Assembly (NCBI RefSeq): GCF_002910915.1
Contig: NZ_NEUF01000088.1
Span: 1 to 64,000 of the forward strand
Direction of reading: 5' to 3'
Source of the DNA: Streptomyces sp. SM10
GTDB taxonomy: Bacteria; Actinomycetota; Actinomycetes; Streptomycetales; Streptomycetaceae
DNA length: 64,000 nucleotides
A program made the position numbers and the translations under genes. This document shows positions 27,714 to 35,895 of the stretch, piece by piece (within the stretch, counting starts at the first letter, position 1; each line of letters starts with the position of its first letter). The notes under the pieces were generated by a model, which saw only the letters and a program-made list of their open reading frames with translations, was not told the origin of the DNA and ran no database searches.

Positions 27714-28364
27714 TCAACCCTGAACAACCGGCAGCACGTCCGGCGACAGTGCCGCCGACCGCGCCGTCGCGCTCGTCACCCGCTTGCGGTGGTGACGCCG
27801 GCACAGCACCTCGTACCCGATGTCTTCAGCCGACCGGTTCACGTCACCGACCACGACCTGAGCACCTTCGACGACCATCTCCCCGCCCACGGTCCGCGCA
27901 TTGTGCGTGGCCCGCGCCCCACACCAGCACATCGCCTCGACCTGCAGCGTCTCTATCCGATCCGCCAGCTCGATCAACCGCTGCGAACCCGGGAACAGCT
28001 TCGTACGGAAGTCGGTCGTAATCCCGAAGGCGAAGACGTCCAGCTTCAAGTCATCCACGATCCGCGCCAGCTGGTCGATCTGCTCCGGCGCGAGGAACTG
28101 CGCCTCGTCCACGATCACATAGTCGATCTTCCCGCCGCGGGACAACTCATCGACCACGTACGCGTACAGGTCCCGCCCCGGCTCCGCCTCGACAGCCTCG
28201 CTCACCAGGCCGAGCCGGGACGAAATCTTCCCCTCCCCCGCCCGGTCGTCACGCGTGAAAATGACACCTTGAAGCCCTCTTGCTGACCGGTTATGACCAA
28301 TCTGCAGCGCCAGCGTGCTCTTTCCGCAGTCCATCGTTCCGGAGAAGAACGCGAGCTCGGGCAT
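27714..28364 (-). CDS. tdk: Thymidine kinase, type II (intact copy)
   Basis: 216 residues. P-loop SGTMDCGKST (residues 8-17), Walker B-like VIVDEAQFL, the lasso-loop region, and zinc ligands CWCG and LCRRHH. It phosphorylates thymidine in the salvage pathway. The ATG at 28364 is 62 bases past the stop of the NPP-type gene, so the two probably share a transcript with DUF5998 upstream. A second, P-loop-less copy lies 20.4 kb to the left in the same orientation, with the sugar locus between. Confidence 0.93.
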   Translation of the reverse strand: MPELAFFSGTMDCGKSTLALQIGHNRSARGLQGVIFTRDDRAGEGKISSRLGLVSEAVEAEPGRDLYAYVVDELSRGGKIDYVIVDEAQFLAPEQIDQLARIVDDLKLDVFAFGITTDFRTKLFPGSQRLIELADRIETLQVEAMCWCGARATHNARTVGGEMVVEGAQVVVGDVNRSAEDIGYEVLCRRHHRKRVTSATARSAALSPDVLPVVQG

Positions 28365-28426
28365 GAGAAGTCGAGCGCCTTTCGGGGTGCGTGCGTGTGT
28401 GCGGAGGGGGGATGAGGGCGACGAGC

Positions 28427-29614
28427 CTACGTGCGTACCTCGAGGAGCGGGACGAGCTGCTCCACGGGGGTCAGCGATCCGTGCATCCCCACCATCGCGG
28501 ACTCATGGGGTTCGTTGACCGAAGCGGTGATCACCACGTCGTCGTGGGCGGCCGCGACGACGTCGCCGATCCTGCCGTACACCCGCTCGTCGACCTGCGG
28601 GCCGAACCAGCCCGCGGCGACGGCCTCGTCCCGGCTCGCCACCCAGAACTGCTCGCCGAGCACCTCGCGCCAGACGGTCAGGACGTCGGCCTCGGCCCCG
28701 GGGACCGCGTACACGTGGCGGGCACGGCCCTCGCCGCCCAGCAGGGCGACGCCGGCGCTCAGCTCCCAGTCCTCGTCGAAGTCGATCCGGGACTGTTCGT
28801 CGAACGGCACGTCGATCATGCCGTGGTCCGCGGTGATGTAGAGCGCCGAGCGGGGCGGCAGCTGCTCGGCCAGGCGCCGGGCGAGTCCGTCGACGTACAT
28901 CAGCTGTCCCCGCCAGGCGTCGGAGTCGACGCCGAAGCGGTGTCCCTGGCCGTCGACCTCGCTGTAGTACGTGTAGACGAGCGACCTGTCACCGGCGGCG
29001 AGCCGCTCGGCGGCGACGTCCATCCGCTCCTCACCGGTGAGCCTGCCGAGGAAGGAGCCGCCGCTGAGCGCGACCTTGGTCAGCGGGGTCTGCTCGAAGC
29101 CGGGGGCGGAGACCTGGGCCGTGCGGACGCCCGCCGCGTCCGCGAGCGTGAAGACGGTGGGGTAGGGCTGCCAGGCCCTGAGGTCGGTCCACGGCCTCCA
29201 GCGGAGCTGGTTCATCAGCGCGCCCGTCGCCGGGTTGCGCACCGTGTAGCCGGGAAGGCCGTGGCGGCCCGGGGGCAGGCCGGTGCCGACCGAGGCGAGC
29301 GAGGTCGCGGTGGTCGAGGGGAAGCCCGCGGTGACCGGCCGGCCGGTGCCACCGCGGGAAGTGGGCAGCAGCGAGTACAGGAAGGGGGCCTCGTCCGGGT
29401 GGGCCTTGATCTGCTCCCAGCCGAGCCCGTCGATGAGGAAGACGCAGTTCCGGTCGGCGGGGGTGAGCTCCGGGATGGTCGCCTCGAAGCCGGGTACGCC
29501 CTGGCCCGCCACGAGCGTCGGCAGCAGATCGGCGAGCGAGCCGGAGCCGTACTCGGGTACGGGCGCGCTCTCGGGTGCGAGCAGGACGGGGTCCTGCCAG
29601 GCGGGCTGGGCCAT
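28427..29614 (-). CDS. Nucleotide pyrophosphatase/phosphodiesterase (NPP, alkaline phosphatase superfamily)
   Basis: 395 residues, no signal peptide. NCVFLIDGLGWEQIKAHP provides the first metal Asp. The nucleophile Thr lies in GFPSTTATSL. STYY-type SEVDGQGHRFG (Asp/His) and ITADHGMIDV (Asp-His) supply the second metal site. The organisation fits the actinobacterial NPP-like enzymes. Its ATG overlaps the DUF5998 stop. A role in phosphodiester or nucleotide turnover next to thymidine kinase is reasonable, but the substrate is unknown. Confidence 0.85.
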   Translation of the reverse strand: MAQPAWQDPVLLAPESAPVPEYGSGSLADLLPTLVAGQGVPGFEATIPELTPADRNCVFLIDGLGWEQIKAHPDEAPFLYSLLPTSRGGTGRPVTAGFPSTTATSLASVGTGLPPGRHGLPGYTVRNPATGALMNQLRWRPWTDLRAWQPYPTVFTLADAAGVRTAQVSAPGFEQTPLTKVALSGGSFLGRLTGEERMDVAAERLAAGDRSLVYTYYSEVDGQGHRFGVDSDAWRGQLMYVDGLARRLAEQLPPRSALYITADHGMIDVPFDEQSRIDFDEDWELSAGVALLGGEGRARHVYAVPGAEADVLTVWREVLGEQFWVASRDEAVAAGWFGPQVDERVYGRIGDVVAAAHDDVVITASVNEPHESAMVGMHGSLTPVEQLVPLLEVRT

Positions 29615-30210
29615 CAGCGGGCGGGCGGCGCGGTCACGGCCGTGGCCTCGGAGAGGGCCTGGGCGAACGCGAGGGTCTGACGCACGGTGTCCGGGCCGTC
29701 GCCGGCCTCGCTGACGCGCAGGCTGAGGTCGTCGGCGGTGGAACTGCCGGTGTAGCCGTGGTCGGCCTCGCAGTTGGGGTCCCCGCAGGCGGCGGGTTCG
29801 AGGTCGATACGGGAGACGGCGCCCCAGCCGATGGTCAGGACGACCTCGCGGGGCAGCGAGCCGGGCACGTACTTCTCCGGGTTGGCGACCACGCGGCTGA
29901 CCACGACGGACGAGATCCGGTCCAGCTTGACCGACTCCGTGGACGTCGTGGCGTACGGCGTCGGGGAGCTGGTGTCGGCGGCCTGCTCGTCGGTGTGGCT
30001 GACGATGAAGCGGGTGTCCGTCAGGACCAGGACCGTGACATGGCGGCGGACCTCGTTGGAGTCGAAGGTGGTCTCCTGGTGCACCAGGTACGAAGCGACC
30101 GGCTCCCCGCCGACGGCGGCCTCCACCGCCTCGGCCACGAGGGCCGGGTAGTAGCCGCTGCGCTCGATCGCCGCGCGCAGCCCCTGGGTCGTCGTACCGG
30201 TCTTTGCCAT
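29614..30210 (-). CDS. DUF5998 family protein
   Basis: 198 residues from the ATG at 30210 (MAKTGTTTQGLRAAIERSGYYP). An in-frame ATG three codons upstream is possible; neither has a good ribosome site. The protein is conserved in Streptomyces and related genera but uncharacterised. A CGDPNCEADHGY block could bind metal. The central part (RHVTVLVLTDTRFIVSHTDEQ) looks like a PH-like or phosphodiester-handling fold. It overlaps the NPP gene by ATGA, so the function is probably linked. Confidence 0.8.
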   Translation of the reverse strand: MAKTGTTTQGLRAAIERSGYYPALVAEAVEAAVGGEPVASYLVHQETTFDSNEVRRHVTVLVLTDTRFIVSHTDEQAADTSSPTPYATTSTESVKLDRISSVVVSRVVANPEKYVPGSLPREVVLTIGWGAVSRIDLEPAACGDPNCEADHGYTGSSTADDLSLRVSEAGDGPDTVRQTLAFAQALSEATAVTAPPAR

Positions 30211-30271
30211 GAGGACCATCCTACGGGGGGCCGGTGGCTGCCGGGGACGCCCTGCGCGGGTCCGGGGGCGG

Positions 30272-33184
30272 TCAGTAGCTGGGAAGCCGGCGCGGGCCGA
30301 GATCGCTGCGGGCCGGCGGTGGGGCGAGACGGACGCTCGCTCCGAGCACCGTCAGCCCGTCCGTGGCCACGACCACGGGTTCCAGGGCGACCGACACCAC
30401 CTCGGGGTGGTCGTCGACGAGCCGGGACACCCGCAGGAGGAGCTCTTCGAGCGCCGCCGTGTCCACCGGCGCGGAGCCGCGCCAGCCGAACAGCACGGGC
30501 GCCGCCCTGATGGAGCGGATCAGCTCGGCGGCGTCGCGGTCGGTCGCCGGCACCAGGCGGTGGGCCGTGTCGCCCAGCAGTTCGGAGGGCGCTCCGGCCA
30601 GCCCGAAGGAGAGGACGGCACCGGCGGCCGCGTCGATCGACGCCCTGACGACGGTGTCGACGCCCCGGGGCGCCATGGCCTGGACGACGGGGCGGAGTTC
30701 CGCGGGCGCGCCGAGCAGATCGGTCAGCTCGTCGTACGACCGGCGCAGGGCGTTCTCGTTGGCGAGGTCGAGCCGGACGCCACCGAGGTCGGCGCGATGG
30801 CGCAGATGGGGCGCGGTCGTCTTGAGCGCCACCGGGTAACCGAGCTTCGCGGCGGCCGCGACGGCCGCCTCCGGATCGGGGGCGGGGAGCGCCGCCCGTA
30901 CGGTCACGCCGTAGCGGGCGAGCAGTTCGCGGGCCTCGTCATGGGGGAGGGGGCGGCCGCGCGGGTCGGGATCGGGGCCCAGCAGCGTCCCGATCAGCCC
31001 GGCGGTCCCGTGTTCGTCGATGGTGTCGTCCAGGAAGGCGGGCACCTTGCCGGGGGCGGCCGCGTGGCGCCGCCACTGGGCGTACTTCACCGCTTCGGCG
31101 AGCGCCCTGACGGCTCGCTCGGCGGCCGGGTAGGCGGGGATGCGTCCGGCGGCCGGCCCCGCGGGGCCGTTCACGTGCTCGTCCGTCGCGGGCGTGCCGG
31201 GTGCCGGGTCCTCGCTCCGGCCGCCGCCACCCGCCGGGGCGGCGGACGGGGCGCCCGGATCCGGATTCGGACCAGGGGCGGGGCCGGCCGGCCGGGACTC
31301 GGGTCGCGCGGCCGTGCTCGTGGCGGCCGCCAGGGCCTGGGCCAGGCCGCCCATCTCCACGTGCACCACCGCCACGGGCTTGGCGGGGCCGGTGGCCGCC
31401 GCCTCGCGCAGCGCCGCCGCGAGCACCTCGCCGTCCCCTGTCTCGGCCTCGCCGTTCTCCCCCACCCAGGGGATCGCGGTCACGATCACGGCGTCGCTCG
31501 TCCGGTCGGCGAGGGCCTCCGCCAGCGCGTTCCGGAAGTCCCGGGGACCCGCCGCCGTCGTGAGGTCGCGGGGCGGGCGCGGGCGGAGCCCCTCCGCCAG
31601 GCAGGCGTCGTAGGTGAGGAGGCCGAGGGACTCCGAGTTGCCGAGGATCGCCACCCGGGGTCCGTCGGGCAGGGGCTGGCCGGCGAGGAGCAGACCGGCG
31701 TCGACCATCTCGGTCACGGTGTCGACGCGGATCACGCCGGCCTGCCGCATCAGGGCGGACACCGTCGCGTCGGGAATCCGGCTGACGGGGACGGCGTGGC
31801 CCGGCGGGTTGGATCCGCTGTGCCGGGCGCCCTTCACGACGACCACGGGCTTCACGGCGGCGGTCCGGCGGGCGAGGCGGGTGAACTTGCGGGGGTTGCC
31901 GAGCGATTCGAGGTACAGCAGGGCGACATCGGTGCCCTGGTCCTCGTACCAGTACTGCAGGAGGTCGTTGCCCGAGACGTCGGCCCGGTTGCCCGCGGAG
32001 ATGAACGCCGACAGGCCGGCGCCCCTGCGGTGCAGACCGGACAGGACGGCGATCCCGATGGCGCCGGACTGGGTGAAGAGCCCGATGCGCCCGGCCTTGG
32101 GCGACTCGGGGGCGAGGGAGGCGTTGAGCCGGACCGCGTCGGAGGTGTTGATGATGCCGAAGGCGTTCGGCCCGATGATCCGCATGCCGTACGAGCGGGC
32201 CTGCCGCACCAGCTCCCGCTGCCGCTCCCGGCCCTCGGTACCGCGCTCGGCGTAGCCGGCGGTGAGGACGACGAGTCCCTGGACCCCCTGCTCCCCGCAG
32301 TCGGCGACGGCCTCGGGCACCCGGTCGGCCGGGACGGCGACGACCGCGAGATCGACCTGCTCGCCGATCCCGCCCACGGAGCGGTGGGCGGGGACCCCCT
32401 CGACCGTGCCCTGGTCCTCGGCGAACGACGTGTTGACCGCGTATGCGCGTCCGGTGAAGCCGGAGGCGAGGAGATTGCGGAGCACGGTCCGGCCGACGCC
32501 CCCGGGCGCACGTCCGACGCCGACGACCGCGACGGACCCGGGGGCCAGCAGGCGCTGGACGGAGCGCGCCTCGGCCCGCTGCTCGCGGGCGCGCTGCACG
32601 GCGAGGGACTCGGCCGTGGGTTCGAGGTCGAGGGTGAGGTGGACGGAGCCGTCCTCGAAGCTGCGCTGCTGGGTGAATCCGGCGTCCCGGAACACCTTGA
32701 TCATCTTGTTGTTGGCGGGGAGCACCTCCGCGGCGAAGCGCCGGATGCCCCGCTCCCTGGCCACCGCGGCGATGTGTTCGAGCAGGGCCGAGGCGACGCC
32801 GCGGCCCTGGTGGGCGTCCTGGACGAGGAAGGCGACCTCGGCCTCGTCCGCGGGGGCGGAGGCGGGCCGGCCGCGCTCGTCGATCCGGTCGAAGCGCACG
32901 GTGGCGATGAACTCGCCGCCGATCGTGACGGCCAGTCCCACCCGGTCGACGTAGTCGTGATGGGTGAAGCGGTGCACGTCCCGGGCGGAGAGGCGCGGAT
33001 ACGGGGCGAAGAAGCGGTAGTACTTCGACTCGTCGGACACCTGCTCGTAGAAGCTGACCAGCCGGTCGGCATCGTCCGTGGTGATGGGTCTGATGCGCGC
33101 GGTGCCACCGTCGCGGAGCACCACGTCCGCCTCCCAGTGGTCGGGGTACGCGTGGTGCGGACTCTGCTCCCCAGTGGGCTCCAT
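30272..33184 (-). CDS. Pat-like protein: N-terminal GNAT acetyltransferase fused to ADP-forming acyl-CoA synthetase domains
   Basis: 970 residues. The GNAT domain covers residues about 15-195 (VAFLVQDAHQGRGVASALLEH is the acetyl-CoA motif). A CoA-binding Rossmann domain (SVAVVGVGRAPGGVGR) comes next, then a succinyl-CoA-ligase-like part (IGPNAFGIINTS, GLFTQSGAIG), a Pro/Gly-rich linker at about 620-690, and an ATP-grasp region to the end. The layout matches actinobacterial lysine acetyltransferases of the Pat type. The synthetase part may be a regulatory relic: the region expected to hold the phospho-His block (SSHTxxL) reads PPGHAVPV. The ATG at 33184 is preferred over a TTG two codons upstream. 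It diverges from ptsH. Confidence 0.85.
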   Translation of the reverse strand: MEPTGEQSPHHAYPDHWEADVVLRDGGTARIRPITTDDADRLVSFYEQVSDESKYYRFFAPYPRLSARDVHRFTHHDYVDRVGLAVTIGGEFIATVRFDRIDERGRPASAPADEAEVAFLVQDAHQGRGVASALLEHIAAVARERGIRRFAAEVLPANNKMIKVFRDAGFTQQRSFEDGSVHLTLDLEPTAESLAVQRAREQRAEARSVQRLLAPGSVAVVGVGRAPGGVGRTVLRNLLASGFTGRAYAVNTSFAEDQGTVEGVPAHRSVGGIGEQVDLAVVAVPADRVPEAVADCGEQGVQGLVVLTAGYAERGTEGRERQRELVRQARSYGMRIIGPNAFGIINTSDAVRLNASLAPESPKAGRIGLFTQSGAIGIAVLSGLHRRGAGLSAFISAGNRADVSGNDLLQYWYEDQGTDVALLYLESLGNPRKFTRLARRTAAVKPVVVVKGARHSGSNPPGHAVPVSRIPDATVSALMRQAGVIRVDTVTEMVDAGLLLAGQPLPDGPRVAILGNSESLGLLTYDACLAEGLRPRPPRDLTTAAGPRDFRNALAEALADRTSDAVIVTAIPWVGENGEAETGDGEVLAAALREAAATGPAKPVAVVHVEMGGLAQALAAATSTAARPESRPAGPAPGPNPDPGAPSAAPAGGGGRSEDPAPGTPATDEHVNGPAGPAAGRIPAYPAAERAVRALAEAVKYAQWRRHAAAPGKVPAFLDDTIDEHGTAGLIGTLLGPDPDPRGRPLPHDEARELLARYGVTVRAALPAPDPEAAVAAAAKLGYPVALKTTAPHLRHRADLGGVRLDLANENALRRSYDELTDLLGAPAELRPVVQAMAPRGVDTVVRASIDAAAGAVLSFGLAGAPSELLGDTAHRLVPATDRDAAELIRSIRAAPVLFGWRGSAPVDTAALEELLLRVSRLVDDHPEVVSVALEPVVVATDGLTVLGASVRLAPPPARSDLGPRRLPSY

Positions 33185-33309
33185 GGGCAAAGCCTACGAC
33201 CCGGCACACCGGTCGCGGCGGGTTCGCGGCAGGGGCACGCTGAGGGAGCCGGCGGGCGGTGGGCGGCCGGCCCCCGACGCCGGGCACAGCAGTGCGCACC
33301 ACATGAGAG

Positions 33310-33325
33310 ACTGGTCTAGACAACC
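33310..33325 (+). promoter_or_regulatory. DasR-type operator (dre) upstream of ptsH
   Basis: ACTGGTCTAGACAACC matches 14 of 16 positions of the dre consensus ACTGGTCTAGACCACT that the GlcNAc-responsive GntR regulator DasR recognises. It ends 24 bases before the ptsH ATG, within the region shared with the divergent Pat-like gene. DasR control of pts genes is established in S. coelicolor. Confidence 0.75.
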
Positions 33326-33349
33326 CATTGATACGTGAAGGGCAGAACC

Positions 33350-33631
33350 ATGGCTGAGCGCCGCGTCAACGTCGGTTGGGCCGAGGGCCTGCACGCCCGC
33401 CCCGCTTCCATCTTCGTCCGTGCCGCCACGGCCTCCGGCGTCCCCGTGACGATCGCCAAGGCGGACGGCAACCCCGTGAACGCCGCCTCCATGCTCGCGG
33501 TGCTCGGCCTGGGCGCCCAGGGCGGCGAGGAGATCGTGCTCGCGTCCGAGGCGGACAACGCCGAGGCCGCCCTGGACCGTCTGGCGAAGCTGGTCGCCGA
33601 AGGGCTCGAGGAGCTCCCGGAGACCGTCTGA
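33350..33631 (+). CDS. ptsH: HPr, phosphocarrier of the phosphotransferase system
   Basis: 93 residues, the standard HPr size. The phosphorylation site His15 is in GLHARPAS. The segment around position 46 (VNAASMLAVLGLGA) matches the second HPr motif. HPr takes phosphate from enzyme I and passes it to enzyme IIA components. AAGGG precedes the ATG at 33350. It is monocistronic, with a dre-like operator upstream and a strong hairpin after it; enzyme I is not in the window, as is common in Streptomyces. Confidence 0.96.
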   Translation: MAERRVNVGWAEGLHARPASIFVRAATASGVPVTIAKADGNPVNAASMLAVLGLGAQGGEEIVLASEADNAEAALDRLAKLVAEGLEELPETV

Positions 33632-33663
33632 TTCCGGCCGATCCGAACCGGATTCTTTCTGCG

Positions 33664-33703
33664 GGAAAGCCGCGGCACCCCCGACCGGGAGCCGCGGCTT
33701 TCC
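33664..33703 (+). terminator. Terminator of ptsH
   Basis: Perfect 13-base stem: GGAAAGCCGCGGC (33664-33676) with GCCGCGGCTTTCC (33691-33703), 14-base loop, followed by TGTTTCC. It lies 32 bases after the ptsH stop. Confidence 0.85.
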
Positions 33704-33803
33704 TGTTTCCGGAACACGGCAGGACAAGGTCCCGTAAATTCCGAATCAGGGCAGCAGAAAGGGAGCCGTCCGGGAATTACCCTCTTTGTATACGGCGCAA
33801 TTG

Positions 33804-34505
33804 TTAATGACGGGCTCCCGCGGTGTTTACGGGGTGTTGCGAAGTCCTCACCCGGGCGCCCCCCGTGCTGCCCGGCCGGTCCGTGCGGCGCAGCCGGTGG
33901 GCGGCGGTGGCCCGCTCGGCGTGCTGCGTGGCCAGTGCCCTGGCCCGCTCCGCGTCACGGCGCGCCACGGCGTCGACGAGAGCGCCGTGCTCGGCCCAGG
34001 AGTCCGCGGGGCGGGCCGGCTGCTCGACGGCGTACATCCAGGTGATCTTGTGCCGGAGCTGGGTGAGCAGCGCGATGAGGGCGGGGCTGCCCGAGGCCTG
34101 CGCCAGGGTCTCGTGGAACCAGCCGCCCAGGGAGCGCAGGTCCTCCCCCTCGCCCCGGCGGACCCGCTCCTGCCCCAGCCTGACCAGGCCGCGGAGCACC
34201 TTGAGGTGCGACTCCGTACGGCGCTGCGCCGCACGTGCCGCCCCCAGCGGCTCCAGCAGCATCCGGATCTCCAGGAGGTCCGCCGCCTCCTGCTCCGTGG
34301 GCTCGGCGACACAGGCGCCGGCGTGGCGGCGGGTGACGACGAACCCTTCGGACTCCAGGGTGCGCAGCGCCTCGCGCACGGGGACGCGGGAGACGCCGTA
34401 GCGACGCGCGAGCACCTCTTCGGTGAGGCGGCTGCCGCGCTCGAAGACACCGGAGACGATGTCGTCACGGATTGCCGTGCATACCGAATGCGCGGGAATG
34501 CGCAT
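33804..34505 (-). CDS. GntR-family regulator (FadR/FCD type)
   Basis: 233 residues. The winged helix lies at residues about 1-65 (LTEEVLARRYGVSRVPVREALRTLESEGFV). The all-helical FCD effector domain follows (EIRMLLEPLGAARAA, WFHETLAQASGSPAL). The C-terminal 25 residues are Arg/Ser-rich. GGAGG lies 8 bases before the ATG. It is convergent with ptsH and stands alone, so its target is not evident; FCD regulators usually sense organic acids or acyl compounds. Confidence 0.88.
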   Translation of the reverse strand: MRIPAHSVCTAIRDDIVSGVFERGSRLTEEVLARRYGVSRVPVREALRTLESEGFVVTRRHAGACVAEPTEQEAADLLEIRMLLEPLGAARAAQRRTESHLKVLRGLVRLGQERVRRGEGEDLRSLGGWFHETLAQASGSPALIALLTQLRHKITWMYAVEQPARPADSWAEHGALVDAVARRDAERARALATQHAERATAAHRLRRTDRPGSTGGARVRTSQHPVNTAGARH

Positions 34506-34670
34506 GTCCGAACCTCCGCCTTAATCCCCGCGAAACGCGGCTGATCGACGCCTGTTCTGTGACTCTATTGCAACCGGCGGGAATTTCCGATGGCGGGGTG
34601 GAATCCATGGATATCTTTTGGCCAGGGAGCAGTTCCACGGGGGTCTCCGCGCCACCCCGGTCCGGATGCA

Positions 34671-34706
34671 CGGCGAAGGCCCCGGCGGATGCCGGGGCCT
34701 TCGCCG
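34671..34706 (-). terminator. Terminator of the M23 peptidase gene
   Basis: A perfect 16-base stem (34671-34686 with 34691-34706) around a 4-base loop GGAT. It lies 24 bases downstream of the peptidase stop on the minus strand. It is one of the strongest hairpins in the window. Confidence 0.88.
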
Positions 34707-34729
34707 GAGCGGTGTGGTGCGGCGTGGGG

Positions 34730-35524
34730 TCAGACCTGGACGCCGTGCGCGCGGAGGTAGGCGACGGGGTCCATGTCGGAGCCGTACTCGGGGGTGGTCC
34801 GGGCCTCGAAGTGCAGGTGCGGGCCGGTGGAGTTGCCGGTCGACCCGGAGATACCTATCTGCTCACCGGATCCGACGCTCTGGCCGACGGAGACACCGAT
34901 CGAGGAGAGGTGGCCGTACTGGGTGTACGTGCCGTCCTTCATCTTCAGCACGATGTTGTTGCCGTACGCGCCGCCCCAGCCGGCCTCGACGACCGTGCCG
35001 GCGCCGACCGCGACGACGGAGGTGCCGGAAGCCGCCTGGAAGTCCACGCCGGAGTGGGTGCCGGAGGACCAGAGCGCGCCACCGGACTTGTAGCCGGTGG
35101 TCACGTGCGAGCCGGCGACGGGGAGGTGGAAGGCGTTCAGCCGGGCACGCTCGGCGGCGCGGGCGGCGCGCGCCTTCTCCTCGCGGGCCTCCTTGGCGCG
35201 GGCTTCGGCCTTGCGCTTCGCCTCGGCCTCGGCCTTCGCCCTGGCCTTGGCCGCGGCCTCCGCCTTCGCGGCGACCTCGGCCTGGTGCGCCTGCGCCTTC
35301 GCCTGGGCGTCGATCTGGGCGGCGAGGGTCGTGTCGAGGGCGACGGTCTGGGCCAGGCCGCCGGAGGAGGCGGTGACGGCCTCGGAGTCCGCCGCGAGGG
35401 CCGGGGAGGCGGTGGCGCCGATGACGCCGGCGGTGGCCAGGGCGGCGATGCCGGCGACCTCGGCGCTCTTGCGCGTCAGGCGGCTCGGGGCACGGTGCTT
35501 CCCGGTGGCACGGATGAACGCCAT
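34730..35524 (-). CDS. Secreted M23 (LytM-type) peptidoglycan endopeptidase
   Basis: 264 residues. The signal peptide (residues about 20-45, VAGIAALATAGVIGATASPALA) is followed by a highly charged Ala/Lys/Glu/Arg helix, residues about 70-130, probably a coiled coil. The C-terminal M23 domain has the zinc ligands HSGVDF (H, D) and GPHLHFEAR (HxH), so it should be catalytically active. GGAAGGAAAGGA precedes the ATG. Its long leader carries a c-di-AMP riboswitch, tying wall hydrolysis to that second messenger, as seen for other Streptomyces wall hydrolases. Confidence 0.94.
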   Translation of the reverse strand: MAFIRATGKHRAPSRLTRKSAEVAGIAALATAGVIGATASPALAADSEAVTASSGGLAQTVALDTTLAAQIDAQAKAQAHQAEVAAKAEAAAKARAKAEAEAKRKAEARAKEAREEKARAARAAERARLNAFHLPVAGSHVTTGYKSGGALWSSGTHSGVDFQAASGTSVVAVGAGTVVEAGWGGAYGNNIVLKMKDGTYTQYGHLSSIGVSVGQSVGSGEQIGISGSTGNSTGPHLHFEARTTPEYGSDMDPVAYLRAHGVQV

Positions 35525-35550
35525 GGAGGGGCTGGTCCTTTCCTTCCTTC

Positions 35551-35700
35551 TCGCCTACCGGGTTAGCTGACGGGTTCGGAGCAGGAAGGTCTCCTACGGG
35601 CCCCTGAGCCTCGCACGAGGGGCAGGGATCCGATTCACCCCAGGGACTTCGTGGGTCCCCGGCTCCCCAGGCTCGCGCCTGACGGGGACTCGGCGATGAC
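35551..35700 (-). ncRNA. ydaO-type c-di-AMP riboswitch in the M23 peptidase leader
   Basis: Read on the minus strand, the leader contains the conserved blocks of this class in order: GCCGAGTCCCCG, GGGGAGCCGGGGACCCA, TGGGGTGAATCGGATCCC and finally CCGAACCCGTCAGCTAACC. The last block is nearly invariant in the family. It ends about 27 bases before the ATG. In Streptomyces c-di-AMP binding to such leaders lowers expression of cell-wall lytic enzymes; no separate terminator is visible between the aptamer and the ribosome site. Confidence 0.9.
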
Positions 35701-35850
35701 TGCCCGGCGCCACGGATGCGGCATTCGTCTGGCGGACAGCCGGGCCGACGCTAGAACGGGCCGCTTTCCCCCGCCAAACGGAACGGGGCTTTTGTCGCAC
35801 ATCCCACAGGATGAACACGCATCTTCCACTTAAATCAGACAAATGACAGA

Positions 35851-35877
35851 ACCCCGGCGAGTGCGCCCCGCCGGGGT
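35851..35877 (-). terminator. Terminator of the M16 peptidase operon
   Basis: Stem ACCCCGGCG (35851-35859) with CGCCGGGGT (35869-35877), 9-base loop. It lies about 20 bases beyond the stop of the second M16 gene on the minus strand. Confidence 0.78.
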
Positions 35878-35895
35878 CCCTGATGTCCCGTCATG

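Noticed and set aside
7261..28364. The region as an integrative element or prophage
   Set aside because: No integrase, tRNA attachment site, phage or plasmid gene is visible; the flanking thymidine kinase copies point instead to homologous recombination.
30209..33319. A plus-strand open frame of 1036 codons opposite the Pat-like gene
   Set aside because: It is the antisense of a well-supported 970-residue gene with recognisable GNAT and synthetase motifs; its own product is Gly/Arg/Val-rich without motifs.
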